Assembly (NCBI RefSeq): GCF_013155275.1
Contig: NZ_JABJXS010000011.1
Coordinates: forward strand, 44,821-108,820
Length of the DNA stretch: 64,000 bases
Origin: Brenneria sp. hezel4-2-4
Lineage (GTDB): Bacteria > Pseudomonadota > Gammaproteobacteria > Enterobacterales > Enterobacteriaceae
Direction: 5' to 3'
The position numbers were made by a program, and so were the translations under genes. The notes beneath the pieces were generated by a model. That model had not been told where the DNA came from and did not search any database. It saw only the letters and a list, made by a program, of their open reading frames with translations. Shown in pieces: positions 29,028 through 39,800 of this stretch; the first letter of the stretch is position 1; the number at the start of each line of letters is the position of its first letter.

Positions 29028-29354
29028 TTACAGATTAGACGTCAGGAACTCTTTTAATTGCCCTTTGGACAGGGCGCCCACTTTGGTTGCCACGACTTCG
29101 CCATTCTTGAACAATAACAGCGTAGGAATACCGCGAATGCCGTATTTCGGCGCGGTCGCCGGGTTTTCATCGATGTTCAGCTTGGCGACGGTCAATTTAC
29201 CGTCAAATTCTTCAGCGATTTCATTCAGAATAGGAGCGATCATTTTACAGGGACCGCACCACTCAGCCCAGAAATCAACCAGGGTAACGCCCTCAGCCTG
29301 CAATACGTCCGTATCGAAACTGTCGTCAGTCAGGTGAATAATTTTATCGCTCAT
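29028..29354 (-). CDS. trxA: Thioredoxin 1
   Basis: 108 aa (109 in E. coli). The redox active site WCGPC has cysteines at residues 33 and 36; the cis-proline region [11 protein letters not shown] follows. Reduces disulfides in ribonucleotide reductase, PAPS reductase and methionine sulfoxide reductases. It is divergent from rhlB, with a 119-bp shared upstream region, and upstream of rho on the same strand, as in E. coli. Confidence 0.98.
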   Translation of the reverse strand: MSDKIIHLTDDSFDTDVLQAEGVTLVDFWAEWCGPCKMIAPILNEIAEEFDGKLTVAKLNIDENPATAPKYGIRGIPTLLLFKNGEVVATKVGALSKGQLKEFLTSNL

Positions 29355-29473
29355 GTTTTACTCCACAGGATTATGTCTGTCTTGCTGGTGTAGCATTAAT
29401 CAACAACAAGGTTGACTTTATTTCACCGGATACGCTTTCGTAAAGCAATAGTTAGCTGATATTCTACCACACT

Positions 29474-30763
29474 ATGAGCAAAACACACTTAACCGAACAG
29501 AAGTTTTCCGACTTCGCCCTGCACCCGCAGGTTATTGAAGCCCTTGAAAGTAAAGGGTTTCATAACTGTACGCCGATCCAGGCGTTAGCATTGCCACTGG
29601 CTTTGTCAGGGCGTGATGTAGCAGGTCAGGCGCAAACCGGTACCGGCAAGACGCTGGCTTTTCTCGCGTCTACTTTCCATTATTTACTTTCACACCCTGC
29701 GAATGCAGAGCGTCAGATCAATCAGCCGCGCGCCTTAATCATGGCGCCGACCCGTGAATTAGCCGTGCAAATTCACTCTGATGCAGAAGCGCTTTCCCGC
29801 CTGACCGGCTTAAAACTCGGCCTTGCCTATGGCGGCGATGGTTATGACAAACAACTCAAGGTGCTGGAAAGCGGCGTCGATATTCTGGTCGGCACCACCG
29901 GCCGCCTGATCGACTACGTCAAACAGAACCACATTAATCTAGGCGCGATCCAGGTAGTTATTCTGGATGAAGCCGACCGCATGTACGACCTCGGTTTTAT
30001 CAAAGATATCCGCTGGCTGTTCCGCCGCATGCCGCCGGTGACGCAGCGCCTGAATATGCTCTTTTCCGCAACGCTTTCCTACCGCGTGCGCGAGCTTGCC
30101 TTTGAGCAAATGAATAATGCGGAATACGTGGAAGTCGAACCGGAACAAAAAACCGGCCACCGTATTAAAGAAGAGCTGTTCTATCCCTCTAATGAAGAAA
30201 AAATGCGTCTGTTGCAGACACTTCTTGAGGAAGAGTGGCCGGATCGCTGCATTATTTTCGCCAATACCAAGCACCGCTGTGAAGATATCTGGGGCCATTT
30301 AGCCGCCGACGGTCATCGCGTCGGTCTGTTGACCGGCGACGTGGCGCAGAAGAAACGGCTGCGCATTCTCGACGATTTCACCAACGGCAATCTGGACATT
30401 CTGGTTGCGACGGATGTCGCGGCGCGCGGCCTGCATATCCCGTTGGTCACTCACGTATTCAACTACGATCTGCCGGATGACTGCGAAGATTACGTTCACC
30501 GTATCGGCCGTACCGGCCGCGCGGGCGAAAGCGGTTTCTCCATCAGCCTTGCCTGCGAAGAGTATGCGCTGAACCTGCCGGCCATTGAAACCTATATTGG
30601 TCATGGTATTCCGGTCAGCAAATACAATAGCGACGCGCTGCTGAACGATTTACCGGCGCCGAAACGTATAACGCGTCCACCGCGTTCCAACAGCGGCCCG
30701 CGCCGGCATAACGCGCCGCGCCGCAGTGGAGCGCCGCGTAATAATCGTAAACGGCCGGGTTGA
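29474..30763 (+). CDS. rhlB: ATP-dependent RNA helicase RhlB
   Basis: 429 aa (421 in E. coli). DEAD-box helicase with all the motifs: Q motif around [14 protein letters not shown], Walker A AQTGTGKT (~53-60), [12 protein letters not shown] in [17 protein letters not shown] in [10 protein letters not shown] and [10 protein letters not shown]. The C-terminal tail from about residue 395 is Arg/Pro-rich, as in the RhlB tail that helps bind RNA and RNase E. Component of the RNA degradosome. gppA starts six bases after its stop. Confidence 0.97.
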   Translation: MSKTHLTEQKFSDFALHPQVIEALESKGFHNCTPIQALALPLALSGRDVAGQAQTGTGKTLAFLASTFHYLLSHPANAERQINQPRALIMAPTRELAVQIHSDAEALSRLTGLKLGLAYGGDGYDKQLKVLESGVDILVGTTGRLIDYVKQNHINLGAIQVVILDEADRMYDLGFIKDIRWLFRRMPPVTQRLNMLFSATLSYRVRELAFEQMNNAEYVEVEPEQKTGHRIKEELFYPSNEEKMRLLQTLLEEEWPDRCIIFANTKHRCEDIWGHLAADGHRVGLLTGDVAQKKRLRILDDFTNGNLDILVATDVAARGLHIPLVTHVFNYDLPDDCEDYVHRIGRTGRAGESGFSISLACEEYALNLPAIETYIGHGIPVSKYNSDALLNDLPAPKRITRPPRSNSGPRRHNAPRRSGAPRNNRKRPG

Positions 30764-30769
30764 TCGCCA

Positions 30770-32266
30770 ATGCTGAGCTCTTCTTCACTGTATGCCGCCA
30801 TCGATCTTGGCTCCAACAGTTTTCATATGTTGGTGGTACGGGAAAGCGCAGGCAGCATTCAGACGCTGGCAAAAATAAAGCGTAAAGTCCGCCTGGCGGC
30901 GGGGCTGGATAAGCAAAATCGGTTATCGCCGGAAGCGATGCAGCGAGGCTGGCACTGCCTGCAACTTTTTTCCGAACGGTTGCAGGATATCCCCCGGGAA
31001 CAGGTGCGCGTGGTTGCCACGGCCACTCTGCGGCTGGCCGTCAACGCCGACGAATTTCTGCAACAAGCCCGGCAGATACTGGGCTTACCGGTTCAGGTTA
31101 TCAGCGGCGAAGAAGAAGCCCGGCTTATCTACCAGGGGGTTGCCCATACGACGGGCGGCCCGGAAAAGCGTCTGGTGGTCGATATTGGCGGGGGCAGCAC
31201 CGAGCTGGCGACCGGTATCGGCGCACAGGCCACCCGGTTGATCAGCCTGCCCATGGGCTGCGTAACCTGGCTGGAGCGCTATTTTAGCGATCGCAATCTG
31301 GAAACCGGCAATTTTGAGCGCGCCGAACAGGCGGCCCGCGAAATGGTGCGTCCGGTTGCGGCCTCCCTGCGCGAACAGGGCTGGCAAATCTGCGTCGGCG
31401 CATCCGGTACGGTACAGGCCTTGCAGGAGATCATGGTCGCGCAGGGGATGGACGAATACATCACGCTGACCAAACTCCGGCAGCTAAAACAGCATGCGAT
31501 CCAGTGCGATAAGCTGGAAGAGTTGGAAATCGAAGGCCTGACGCTGGAACGGGCGCTGGTGTTCCCCAGCGGGTTGGCCATTCTGCTGGCGATTTTTCAG
31601 GAACTCGACATTAAAACCATGACGCTGGCCGGCGGCGCGCTACGCGAAGGGTTAGTGTACGGCATGCTGCACTTGCCGATTGAACAGGATATTCGTCAAC
31701 GTACGCTGCACAACCTGCAACGCCGTTATTTGCTGGATGTGGAACAAGCCAGGCGGGTCAGCTCGCTGGCCGATAATTTCCTGCAACAGGTCGCCCGGGA
31801 CTGGCAGTTGGACAACCGATGTCGTGAACTTCTGCAATATGCCTGTCTGGTTCATGAAATTGGTCTGAGCATCGATTTTCGCCAATCCCCGCAACATGCA
31901 GCCTATCTGATCCGCCATAGCGATCTTCCCGGCTTTACCCCGGCACAAAAGAAACTGCTGGCTACGTTATTGCAAAATCAAAGCAATCCCGTCGACCTGA
32001 TGCCGCTCAGTCAGCAAAACGCGCTGCCGGTGATACAGGCCCAGCGTCTGTGCCGCCTGCTGCGTCTGGCGGTTATTTTCGCCAGCCGCCGCCGTGACGA
32101 CACCCTCCCCGCCGTGCGTCTGCGCGCCGAGGGCGACAGTCTGAACGTTATTCTGCCCGCGGGCTGGATGACGCAGCATCCGTTACGGGCGGAAGCATTG
32201 GAACAGGAAAGCCGCTGGCAAAGCTACGTTCATTGGCCGCTGATGCTGGAAGAAAATATCACTTAG
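30770..32266 (+). CDS. gppA: Guanosine-5'-triphosphate,3'-diphosphate pyrophosphatase (GppA)
   Basis: 498 aa (494 in E. coli). Ppx/GppA family: phosphate-binding [12 protein letters not shown] (~11-22) and [12 protein letters not shown] (~143-154), and a C-terminal HD-like half with [19 protein letters not shown]. It hydrolyses pppGpp to ppGpp and can act on polyphosphate. Co-directional with rhlB, six bases downstream. A GC-rich hairpin GCGCCTA / TAGGCGC follows the stop codon but lacks a T tract. Confidence 0.96.
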   Translation: MLSSSSLYAAIDLGSNSFHMLVVRESAGSIQTLAKIKRKVRLAAGLDKQNRLSPEAMQRGWHCLQLFSERLQDIPREQVRVVATATLRLAVNADEFLQQARQILGLPVQVISGEEEARLIYQGVAHTTGGPEKRLVVDIGGGSTELATGIGAQATRLISLPMGCVTWLERYFSDRNLETGNFERAEQAAREMVRPVAASLREQGWQICVGASGTVQALQEIMVAQGMDEYITLTKLRQLKQHAIQCDKLEELEIEGLTLERALVFPSGLAILLAIFQELDIKTMTLAGGALREGLVYGMLHLPIEQDIRQRTLHNLQRRYLLDVEQARRVSSLADNFLQQVARDWQLDNRCRELLQYACLVHEIGLSIDFRQSPQHAAYLIRHSDLPGFTPAQKKLLATLLQNQSNPVDLMPLSQQNALPVIQAQRLCRLLRLAVIFASRRRDDTLPAVRLRAEGDSLNVILPAGWMTQHPLRAEALEQESRWQSYVHWPLMLEENIT

Positions 32267-32358
32267 CGCCTATTCCTGTAGGCGCCCTCTCCCGTACGTA
32301 TTATCCCGTCGTTTTCAAGACCGTCTTTTGTTCTGTGATCGCCTTCCATTTAAAAAAG

Positions 32359-32398
32359 AAACGATGGATGTATTTTTATAAAACATCGTTTCCATTAT
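32359..32398 (+). promoter_or_regulatory. Candidate KdgR box and inverted repeat before pehX
   Basis: A perfect 9-bp inverted repeat, GAAACGATG (32359-32367) and CATCGTTTC (32385-32393), with a 17-bp spacer. The right arm lies in AAAACATCGTTTC (32381-32393), which matches the core of the KdgR operator as I remember it (purine-AAA-Y-R-N-Y-R-TTT-Y) at every position, with weaker flanks. KdgR represses pectin-degradation genes in Dickeya and Pectobacterium. The site is about 75 bp before the pehX start. Confidence 0.55.
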
Positions 32399-32472
32399 AA
32401 CCAAAAAGGCTTTGATAGCCGCTTGCCCTGTAACGTTAAGTTAACCCGACACTCTGAGGACTAAGGATAACC

Positions 32473-34287
32473 ATGCGACCTTCTCTTCGTTACCGTACCC
32501 GTCTGTTTGCCGTAATGCTAAGCCTGACGGCCGCCGCCCCTCTTTTCGCCGCCGATGCGCCGTCCGCGCCACAGAATTTGCAGGTTCCCACGCTGGCCTA
32601 TGACGATCACAGTATCGTTCTGGTATGGGAATCTCCGGAAGACACCGGCAATATCATCGATTATCAGGTTTATCAGGACGGGAAATCCCTGGGGCTGGCC
32701 AGTCAAAACAACGATAAATACTCTCCGGCCAAAGCGTATATCAATGCGTTTTATGCCGGCGATAAAGCCGGTTTTCATCATAAAATCGTGATACACAATT
32801 TTAAGGTTGAGGGGCTGCAACCCGACGCGCAGCACCATTTCACCGTCAAAGCGGTCTATGCCGACGGCTCGCTTTCCGGCGACAGCAACCGCGTGAGCGC
32901 CAAAACCGCGGCATTCACCCAGATTCTTGATATTAATGCGTTTGGCGCCAAGGCCGATGGTAAAACGCTTAACACCGCCGCCATTCAGCGGGCCATTGAC
33001 GCCTGTAAACCCGGTTGCCGCCTCGACATTCCGGCAGGAACCTATAAAACCGGCGCGATTTGGTTAAAAAGCGATATGACGTTGAACCTGACGGAAGGCG
33101 CAGTGCTGCTGGGATCGGACGATCCCGCCGACTATCCGGCGGGTTATCATCTTTACGCTTACTCCACCAGCGAGCGTCCGGCATCGTTGATTAATGCGAT
33201 TGACGCCAACAGCTCGCACCCCGGCACGTTTCGCAATATCCGTATCGTCGGTAAAGGCATGATTGACGGCAACGGCTGGCTGCGCACCCAGCAAGGCGAA
33301 ATCAAAGACGAATTAGGCAATGTGTTGCCGCAGTATATCGCCAGTAAAAATAGCAAGGTGCATGAAGACGGCATTCTGGCTAAAAATCAGGTCGCGCAGG
33401 CCGTCGCCGGCGGAATGGATCTCAAAACCGCCTACGGACAACGGCGCTCCAGCCTGATCACTTTACGCGGGGTGGAAAATGTCTATCTGGCCGACTTCAC
33501 CGTGCGTAACCCGGCGTTTCACGGCATCATGAATCTGGAAAATCACAACGTGGTGGCAAACGGTTTGATCCATCAGACCTATGACGCCAACAACGGTGAC
33601 GGCATAGAATTCGGCAACAGCAAGAACGTTATGGTATTCAATAACTTTTTTGATACCGGCGATGACAGCATCAACTTCGCCGCCGGGACGGGGGAAAAAG
33701 CCCGCCAGCAAGAACCGATGAGCGGCGCCTGGCTTTTCAATAACTACTTTCGTATGGGGCATGGCGCGATCGTGACAGGCAGCCATACCGGCGCCTGGAT
33801 TGAAAATATCGTCGCGGAAAACAACGTTATGTACCTGACCGATGTAGGTTTGCGGGCTAAAAGCACCACCGATATCGGCGGCGGCGCCCGCAACATCCTG
33901 TTTCGTAACAACGCCATGAAGGATATCGCCAAACAGGCGGTGGTGATTACGCTGAGCTACTCCGATGCCAATGCGAAAATCGATTATCCAGCGGCAAAAA
34001 CCCCTGCTCAGTTTCATGACTTCCTGGTAAAAAATGTCACGGTGCAGGGGACGACCGGTAAATCGCCGTCTATTGAAATCAAAGGAGATAGCGCGAAAGA
34101 CGCCTGGCACAGCAAAATCCGCTTCGACAACGTCAAGCTGGATAACGTTGCGCCCGCGGCTATCAGCGACCTGCGCGACAGCCAGTTCAATCACATCCTG
34201 TTTAGCCGATTACGCGACGGCGAAACACCGTGGAATTTCACCGCAACGGAAAATGTGAGCGTCGACGGAAAAATCATCACGCCGTAA
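32473..34287 (+). CDS. pehX: Exo-poly-alpha-D-galacturonosidase (PehX-type, GH28)
   Basis: 604 aa, near the ~602 aa of Dickeya PehX. A Sec signal peptide ends at about Ala26, followed by a fibronectin-III-like domain (~residues 32-146) and a right-handed beta-helix GH28 domain (~155-600). All GH28 catalytic residues are present: Asp376 in NNGDGIEF, Asp397-Asp398 in TGDDSIN, His430 in MGHGA, and Arg461/Lys463 in LRAKS. The enzyme removes digalacturonate from the non-reducing end of polygalacturonate and is expected in the periplasm or outside the cell. It stands alone between gppA and rep, an insertion relative to E. coli. ATG 32473 has AAGGA about seven bases upstream. Confidence 0.93.
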   Translation: MRPSLRYRTRLFAVMLSLTAAAPLFAADAPSAPQNLQVPTLAYDDHSIVLVWESPEDTGNIIDYQVYQDGKSLGLASQNNDKYSPAKAYINAFYAGDKAGFHHKIVIHNFKVEGLQPDAQHHFTVKAVYADGSLSGDSNRVSAKTAAFTQILDINAFGAKADGKTLNTAAIQRAIDACKPGCRLDIPAGTYKTGAIWLKSDMTLNLTEGAVLLGSDDPADYPAGYHLYAYSTSERPASLINAIDANSSHPGTFRNIRIVGKGMIDGNGWLRTQQGEIKDELGNVLPQYIASKNSKVHEDGILAKNQVAQAVAGGMDLKTAYGQRRSSLITLRGVENVYLADFTVRNPAFHGIMNLENHNVVANGLIHQTYDANNGDGIEFGNSKNVMVFNNFFDTGDDSINFAAGTGEKARQQEPMSGAWLFNNYFRMGHGAIVTGSHTGAWIENIVAENNVMYLTDVGLRAKSTTDIGGGARNILFRNNAMKDIAKQAVVITLSYSDANAKIDYPAAKTPAQFHDFLVKNVTVQGTTGKSPSIEIKGDSAKDAWHSKIRFDNVKLDNVAPAAISDLRDSQFNHILFSRLRDGETPWNFTATENVSVDGKIITP

Positions 34288-34294
34288 CTGGGAA

Positions 34295-34315
34295 CAGGGC
34301 GGGTTTCCCGCCCTG
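34295..34315. terminator. GC-rich hairpin between pehX and rep
   Basis: Stem CAGGGCGGG / CCCGCCCTG with a TTT-centred loop, between the convergent ends of pehX and rep, eight bases after the pehX stop. No T tract on either side, so termination may be weak or the hairpin may mainly protect mRNA ends. Confidence 0.6.
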
Positions 34316-34318
34316 AGG

Positions 34319-36346
34319 TTACTTGCCGTTTTCCTTGGCCTTGGCCAACTGCGCCCGAATACTCGCCAGGTGATTCTGCCCTTTCTGCATCCGTTCCTGC
34401 GCGTTGACCACTTTACGCTCGGTTTCCCAGTTCAGATCGTCCTGCGGCAGCTCAAGCAGGAAACGGCTGGGTTCCGGGCGCACCAGCTCGCCATACTGCC
34501 GCCGCTCTTTGCACAGGGTAAATATCAGCTCGCGCTGGGCGCGGGTGATGCCGACATAGGCCAGACGACGCTCCTCGTCGACGTTGTCTTCATCAATGCT
34601 GCTTTGATGCGGCAGCAGCCCTTCTTCCATGCCGACCAGAAACACATAGGGGAATTCCAGACCTTTCGAGGCGTGCAGCGTCATTAACTGCACCTGATCC
34701 AGCTCTTCCTCACTTTCCCCGCGCTCCATCATATCCCGCAGGGTGAAGCGCGTGACCACCTGGGTCAGCGTCATCGGCTCATCCAGATCCGATCCTTCCA
34801 GCATTTCCGTCATCCAGCTAAACAGCTGATTGACGTTTTTCATGCGCATTTCCGCCGCTTTCGGGCTGGGAGAGGTTTCGTATAGCCAGCTTTCATAATC
34901 CAGCCCGTGGATCAGATCGCGCACCGCCGCCACCGGCTCACGCTCCGCCAGACGGGCCACTTCGGCCATCCATTGGGTAAACCGTTGTAAAAACTCCAGC
35001 CCGCGACCGGTCAAAGACTGGCTTAATCCCAAATCAAAGCTGGCGCTGAACAGACTTTTATTGCGCTGATTGGCCCATTCGCCCAGCTTCTTCAGCGTCG
35101 CCGGGCCGATCTCGCGTCTTGGCGTGTTGACGATACGCAAAAAGGCGCTGTCATCATCCGGATTGGTCAATACGCGCAGATAGGCCAGCAGATCCTTGAT
35201 TTCGGGACGTGAGAAAAACGAGGTGCCGCCGGAAATCCGATAAGGAATGCGGTTCTGCATCAACATTTTTTCAAACAGCCGGGACTGATGATTACCGCGA
35301 TACAGGATGGCATAGTCGCCATACTGGGTTTTTTTAATAAAGTGATGGGCAATCAGCTCGCCCACCACCCGTTCGGCTTCGTGATCTTCGTTGTTGGCGG
35401 TAATCACCTTCAATTCATCGCCATAGCCCAGCTCCGAGAACAGGCGTTTTTCAAACACATGCGGATTATTGGCGATCAGGATGTTCGCCGCTTTCAGAAT
35501 CCGGCCGGAAGAGCGGTAGTTTTGCTCCAGCTTGATGACTTCCAGCCTGGGGAAATCCTGCTGCAACAGCACCAGATTCTGCGGCCGCGCGCCGCGCCAG
35601 GAATAAATCGACTGATCGTCATCCCCCACCACCGTGAAGCGGGCGCGGCTGCCCACCAGCAATTTAACCAGCTCATACTGGCTGGTGTTGGTGTCCTGAT
35701 ATTCATCCACCAACAGATAGCGCAAGCGGTTCTGCCAGCGCTCGCGCACCTCGTCATTGCGTTTGAGCAACAGCGTCGGCAGCAGAATAAGATCGTCGAA
35801 ATCCAGTACGTTACAGGCCCGAAGATGGTCGTGGTACAGCGCATAGCAATGCACAAACAGCTTGTCCCGTTCAGAACGCGCCGTGGCGGCGGCCCCGGCG
35901 GGATCGATAAGATCGTTTTTCCAGTTTGAGATCGCCGCGGTTAACTGTTGCAACAGCGTTTTGTCATTTTCCAGCCACTGCTCGGTTAATTCCTTTAGCA
36001 GAGCCATCTGATCCTGATCGTCAAACAGAGAGAAATTGGCTTTCATCCCTAGCGCCGCGTACTCCCGCTTAATGATCTCCAGCCCCAGCGTATGGAAGGT
36101 GGCGATGGTCAACCCACGGGTTTCCTTGCGCCCCAGCGTTTGCGCGACACGTTCTTTCATCTCCCGCGCGGCCTTGTTGGTAAAGGTCACCGCGGCGATA
36201 TGCCGGGCCTGGTACTCGCACTGGCGGATCAGATGAGCAATTTTATTGGTGATGACGCGCGTCTTTCCCGAACCGGCTCCCGCCAGCACCAGACAAGGGC
36301 CGGTAACAAATTCGACAGCATGTTGTTGGCTGGGATTTAGACGCAT
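34319..36346 (-). CDS. rep: ATP-dependent DNA helicase Rep
   Basis: 675 aa (673 in E. coli), superfamily 1A 3'-5' helicase. Walker [11 protein letters not shown] (~22-31), motif [10 protein letters not shown], motif [15 protein letters not shown], motif IV QNYRSS and motif [20 protein letters not shown]. It moves with the replisome through its C terminus and displaces proteins ahead of the fork. Length and motif set fit Rep rather than UvrD (720 aa), and position agrees with E. coli (between gppA and ppiC). Confidence 0.97.
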   Translation of the reverse strand: MRLNPSQQHAVEFVTGPCLVLAGAGSGKTRVITNKIAHLIRQCEYQARHIAAVTFTNKAAREMKERVAQTLGRKETRGLTIATFHTLGLEIIKREYAALGMKANFSLFDDQDQMALLKELTEQWLENDKTLLQQLTAAISNWKNDLIDPAGAAATARSERDKLFVHCYALYHDHLRACNVLDFDDLILLPTLLLKRNDEVRERWQNRLRYLLVDEYQDTNTSQYELVKLLVGSRARFTVVGDDDQSIYSWRGARPQNLVLLQQDFPRLEVIKLEQNYRSSGRILKAANILIANNPHVFEKRLFSELGYGDELKVITANNEDHEAERVVGELIAHHFIKKTQYGDYAILYRGNHQSRLFEKMLMQNRIPYRISGGTSFFSRPEIKDLLAYLRVLTNPDDDSAFLRIVNTPRREIGPATLKKLGEWANQRNKSLFSASFDLGLSQSLTGRGLEFLQRFTQWMAEVARLAEREPVAAVRDLIHGLDYESWLYETSPSPKAAEMRMKNVNQLFSWMTEMLEGSDLDEPMTLTQVVTRFTLRDMMERGESEEELDQVQLMTLHASKGLEFPYVFLVGMEEGLLPHQSSIDEDNVDEERRLAYVGITRAQRELIFTLCKERRQYGELVRPEPSRFLLELPQDDLNWETERKVVNAQERMQKGQNHLASIRAQLAKAKENGK

Positions 36347-36494
36347 AACGTAAGTGCTCAGTCATAAAACGGGAGGAGATTGTAGCAGAAAGGCGAACCG
36401 ATCCCGATCGGGGATTTCTCATCGCCGCAGTCCACATCCTGCGTGGCAAATGCTACATTGCGTAGGTCAATCCCTATCATCAAAAGGTAATAAA

Positions 36495-36776
36495 ATGGCA
36501 AATACCGCGGCAGCATTGCACATTCTGGTGGATACCGAACAGCAGGCCAATGATATTCTGACCCAGTTGCAACAGGGCGCGGACTTTCAAAAACTGGCGC
36601 GGCAATATTCAACCTGCCCGTCAAAACGTAACGGCGGCGATTTAGGCGAGTTCCGTAAAGGCGACATGGTGCCCGCCTTTGACAAGGCGGTGTTCTCCTG
36701 CGAACTGCTAACGCCCTTTGGCCCGGTAAAAACCCAGTTCGGTTATCACCTGATTAAAGTGCTATACCGTAACTAA
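36495..36776 (+). CDS. ppiC: Peptidyl-prolyl cis-trans isomerase C (parvulin)
   Basis: 93 aa, identical in length to E. coli PpiC when started at ATG 36495 (AAGGT eight bases upstream). One cytoplasmic parvulin domain: [14 protein letters not shown], then [20 protein letters not shown] and [13 protein letters not shown]. Divergent from rep. Confidence 0.96.
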   Translation: MANTAAALHILVDTEQQANDILTQLQQGADFQKLARQYSTCPSKRNGGDLGEFRKGDMVPAFDKAVFSCELLTPFGPVKTQFGYHLIKVLYRN

Positions 36777-36828
36777 TCCCATCCCCCGACTCATAACGAA
36801 GAGACGGGGGATGAGTCTGATGATCCGG

Positions 36829-39800
36829 TTAGCCGATGGTCATCAGGCTGGCGTTCCCCCCCGCGGCGGCGGTATTGATGCTCAGCGAACGCTCATTCAG
36901 CAAACGCTCCAGCAACAGGTTGGTTTCACCGCGGGAAAAACCCTGTACCGAAATAATCGGCCCCTGAAGCTTGGCAACCTGCTCGCTCAGCAAGCGTAGC
37001 TGATCCGCATCGCCATGATAGATAACGGCATCAAAAGTCTGGCTATCCTGCCGCCAGTCCGCGCTGAAGCGGATGCGGGCCTGAACGCCGTCAGGCAGAC
37101 GCCGATACAGATCGCGCAGCAGGTCCGTTTCTTGCCACAGCACGCCGCCGCCCACCGCCAACACCGCAGCCACCTGCGTTAAGGCATCATCTTCGTTATC
37201 CGCGCAGCACAGCACGCGTTCGCGGGGCAGCAGCGTATAGGTATTACGCTCGCCGGTCGGCCCCGGCAGCAGGCGCGTGGTTCCGCCTAATCCCAGTTCG
37301 CCGTAGCGCTGACAGAGCACCGCAAGGCCGTGGTGATGTTCCGTCGTCGCCCATTTTTCCAGCGCCTGCAAAGCAGGCAGCAGGGTGGCGCGAATCGAAG
37401 CATCCACCGTCTCGCCATCCTGTCGCGTCAATCCCTGTAACGGCGCATCATCCGGGCGATAGGTCAGTAAACGGTACAGATAGAGCGGCCCGCCCGCTTT
37501 CGGGCCGGTGCCGGACAATCCCTCGCCGCCAAAGGGTTGCACCCCGACCACCGCGCCGACCATATTGCGGTTAACGTACTGATTGCCCACGTTGGCATTG
37601 CGGGTGACGCGCGCGATGGTCTCATCAATACGGGAATGAATACCCAACGTCAGGCCATACCCCGCCGCATTAATCCGATCGATAAGCGCATTCAGGTTTT
37701 GGCTTTGATAGCGCACCACGTGCAAGACCGGGCCGAACACCTCTTTTTGCAGTTCATCAACGCTGTCCAGTTCGATCAGGGTCGGCATCACGAAATTGCC
37801 GCGCGCCCACGCCTGTTCATCCTGCACGTGATGTTGAGCGGCCTGGAAGATGTTGCGTCCTTTCGCCCGCATCGCCTGAATATGGCGCTCAATGGTATTT
37901 TTCGCCTCCGCGTCAATCAGCGGGCCGATATCGGTAGCCAGACGCTCCGGGTTCCCCATCCGGCATTCCGCCATCGCGCCGCGCAGCATTTGCAGCGTGT
38001 GATCCGCCACATCCTCCTGAACGCACAGGATCCGCAGCGCCGAACAACGCTGTCCGGCGCTGTCGAACGCCGAGGCAATCACATCGGTCACCACCTGTTC
38101 GGTCAGCGCGGAAGAGTCGACAATCATCGCATTCAGCCCGCCCGTTTCGGCAATCAGCGGGATAAGACGCCCCTGCGCATCAAGCCGCCCGGCGATGCTG
38201 CGTTGCAACAGGCTGGCGACCTCGGTTGATCCGGTAAACATCACGCCACGGATCCGGCGGTCATTGACCAGCGCGGCGCCGACGCTTTCCCCCCGCCCCG
38301 GCAACAGTTGCAATACGCCCGCGGGAACGCCGGCTTCCAACAGGATACGCACTGCCTGCGCGGCAATCAGCGGCGTTTGTTCGGCGGGTTTGGCCAGCAC
38401 GCTGTTACCCGCCGCCAGCGCAGCCGCAATCTGTCCGGTAAAAATAGCCAGCGGGAAATTCCACGGGCTGATGCACACCACCGGCCCTAATGGACGATGT
38501 GAATCATTGGCAAACGCGTCACGCACCTGACAGGCGTAATAGCGCAAAAAGTCGACCGCCTCGCGAACTTCGGCAATGCCGTTGCCGAATGTCTTACCGG
38601 CTTCGCGCACCAGCAATCCCAGCAAATGCTGCAACTGACTTTCCATTATTTCAGCCGCTTTATCCAGCACGGCCGCGCGCTCTGCCGGCGGGGTGGCGAA
38701 CCAGATGGCGCCGCCGTTGACCGCCGCCTCAAGCGCCCGGCCGACATCCGCTTCGCCGGCCTCACGAACATAGCCGACAATATCGCGGGAGTCCGCCGGG
38801 TTGACGACCGGTTGCGCCTCGCCGGGTTGCGGTTCTCCGACCATGATCGGCCCGGCCTGCCATAATTGCGTCGCGCTGGTCAGCAACGCGCTGGATAAGG
38901 AGGCGAGACGGTGCTCATTCGACAAATCCAGTCCGCTGGAGTTGGGGCGCACATCGCCATACAGACGGCGCGGCAACGGAATTCGCGGATGCGGCAGGCC
39001 GATCCGGCTTTCGCTCGCCGCCAGCGCTTCAACCTCGCCGACCGGGTCGGCCACCAGTTTCTCCAGCGGCAGGGTCGTATCGGCAATGCGGTTCACAAAC
39101 GAGGTATTGGCGCCATTCTCCAGTAGACGGCGAACCAGATAGGCCAGCAGGGTTTCGTGCGTTCCGACCGGCGCATAAATGCGGCAGGGCCGATTCAGCT
39201 TGCCATCGGCCACTTTCCCCACCACCTGTTCATACAAGGGTTCGCCCATGCCGTGCAGGCATTGAAACTCATACTGTCCGGGGTAATAGTTATTGCCAGC
39301 CAGGTGATAAATCGCGCTTAACGTATGCGCATTATGGGTGGCGAACTGGGGATAAATCAGGTTCGGCACCGCCAGCAATTTACGCGCGCAGGCCAGATAG
39401 GACACATCGGTATAGACCTTGCGCGTGTAGACCGGGTAGCCCTCCAGCCCGTCCACCTGCGCGCGCTTGATTTCACTGTCCCAATAGGCGCCTTTCACCA
39501 GACGGACCATCAACCGCCGATGGCTGCGCTGAGCCAGGTCGATAAGGGCGTCGATGACGAACGGACAACGTTTCTGATACGCCTGAATGACGAACCCAAT
39601 CCCGTTCCAGCCCGCCAACTGCGGCTCGAAACAGAGCTTTTCCAGCAGATCGAGCGAGATCTCCAGCCGATCGGCCTCTTCCGCATCGATATTGATGCCG
39701 ATATCGTACTGACGAGCCTGTAAGGTGAGCGACAGCAGACGCGGATACAGTTCTTCCATCACTCGCTCATACTGCGCCCGATTATAGCGGGGATGCAGGG

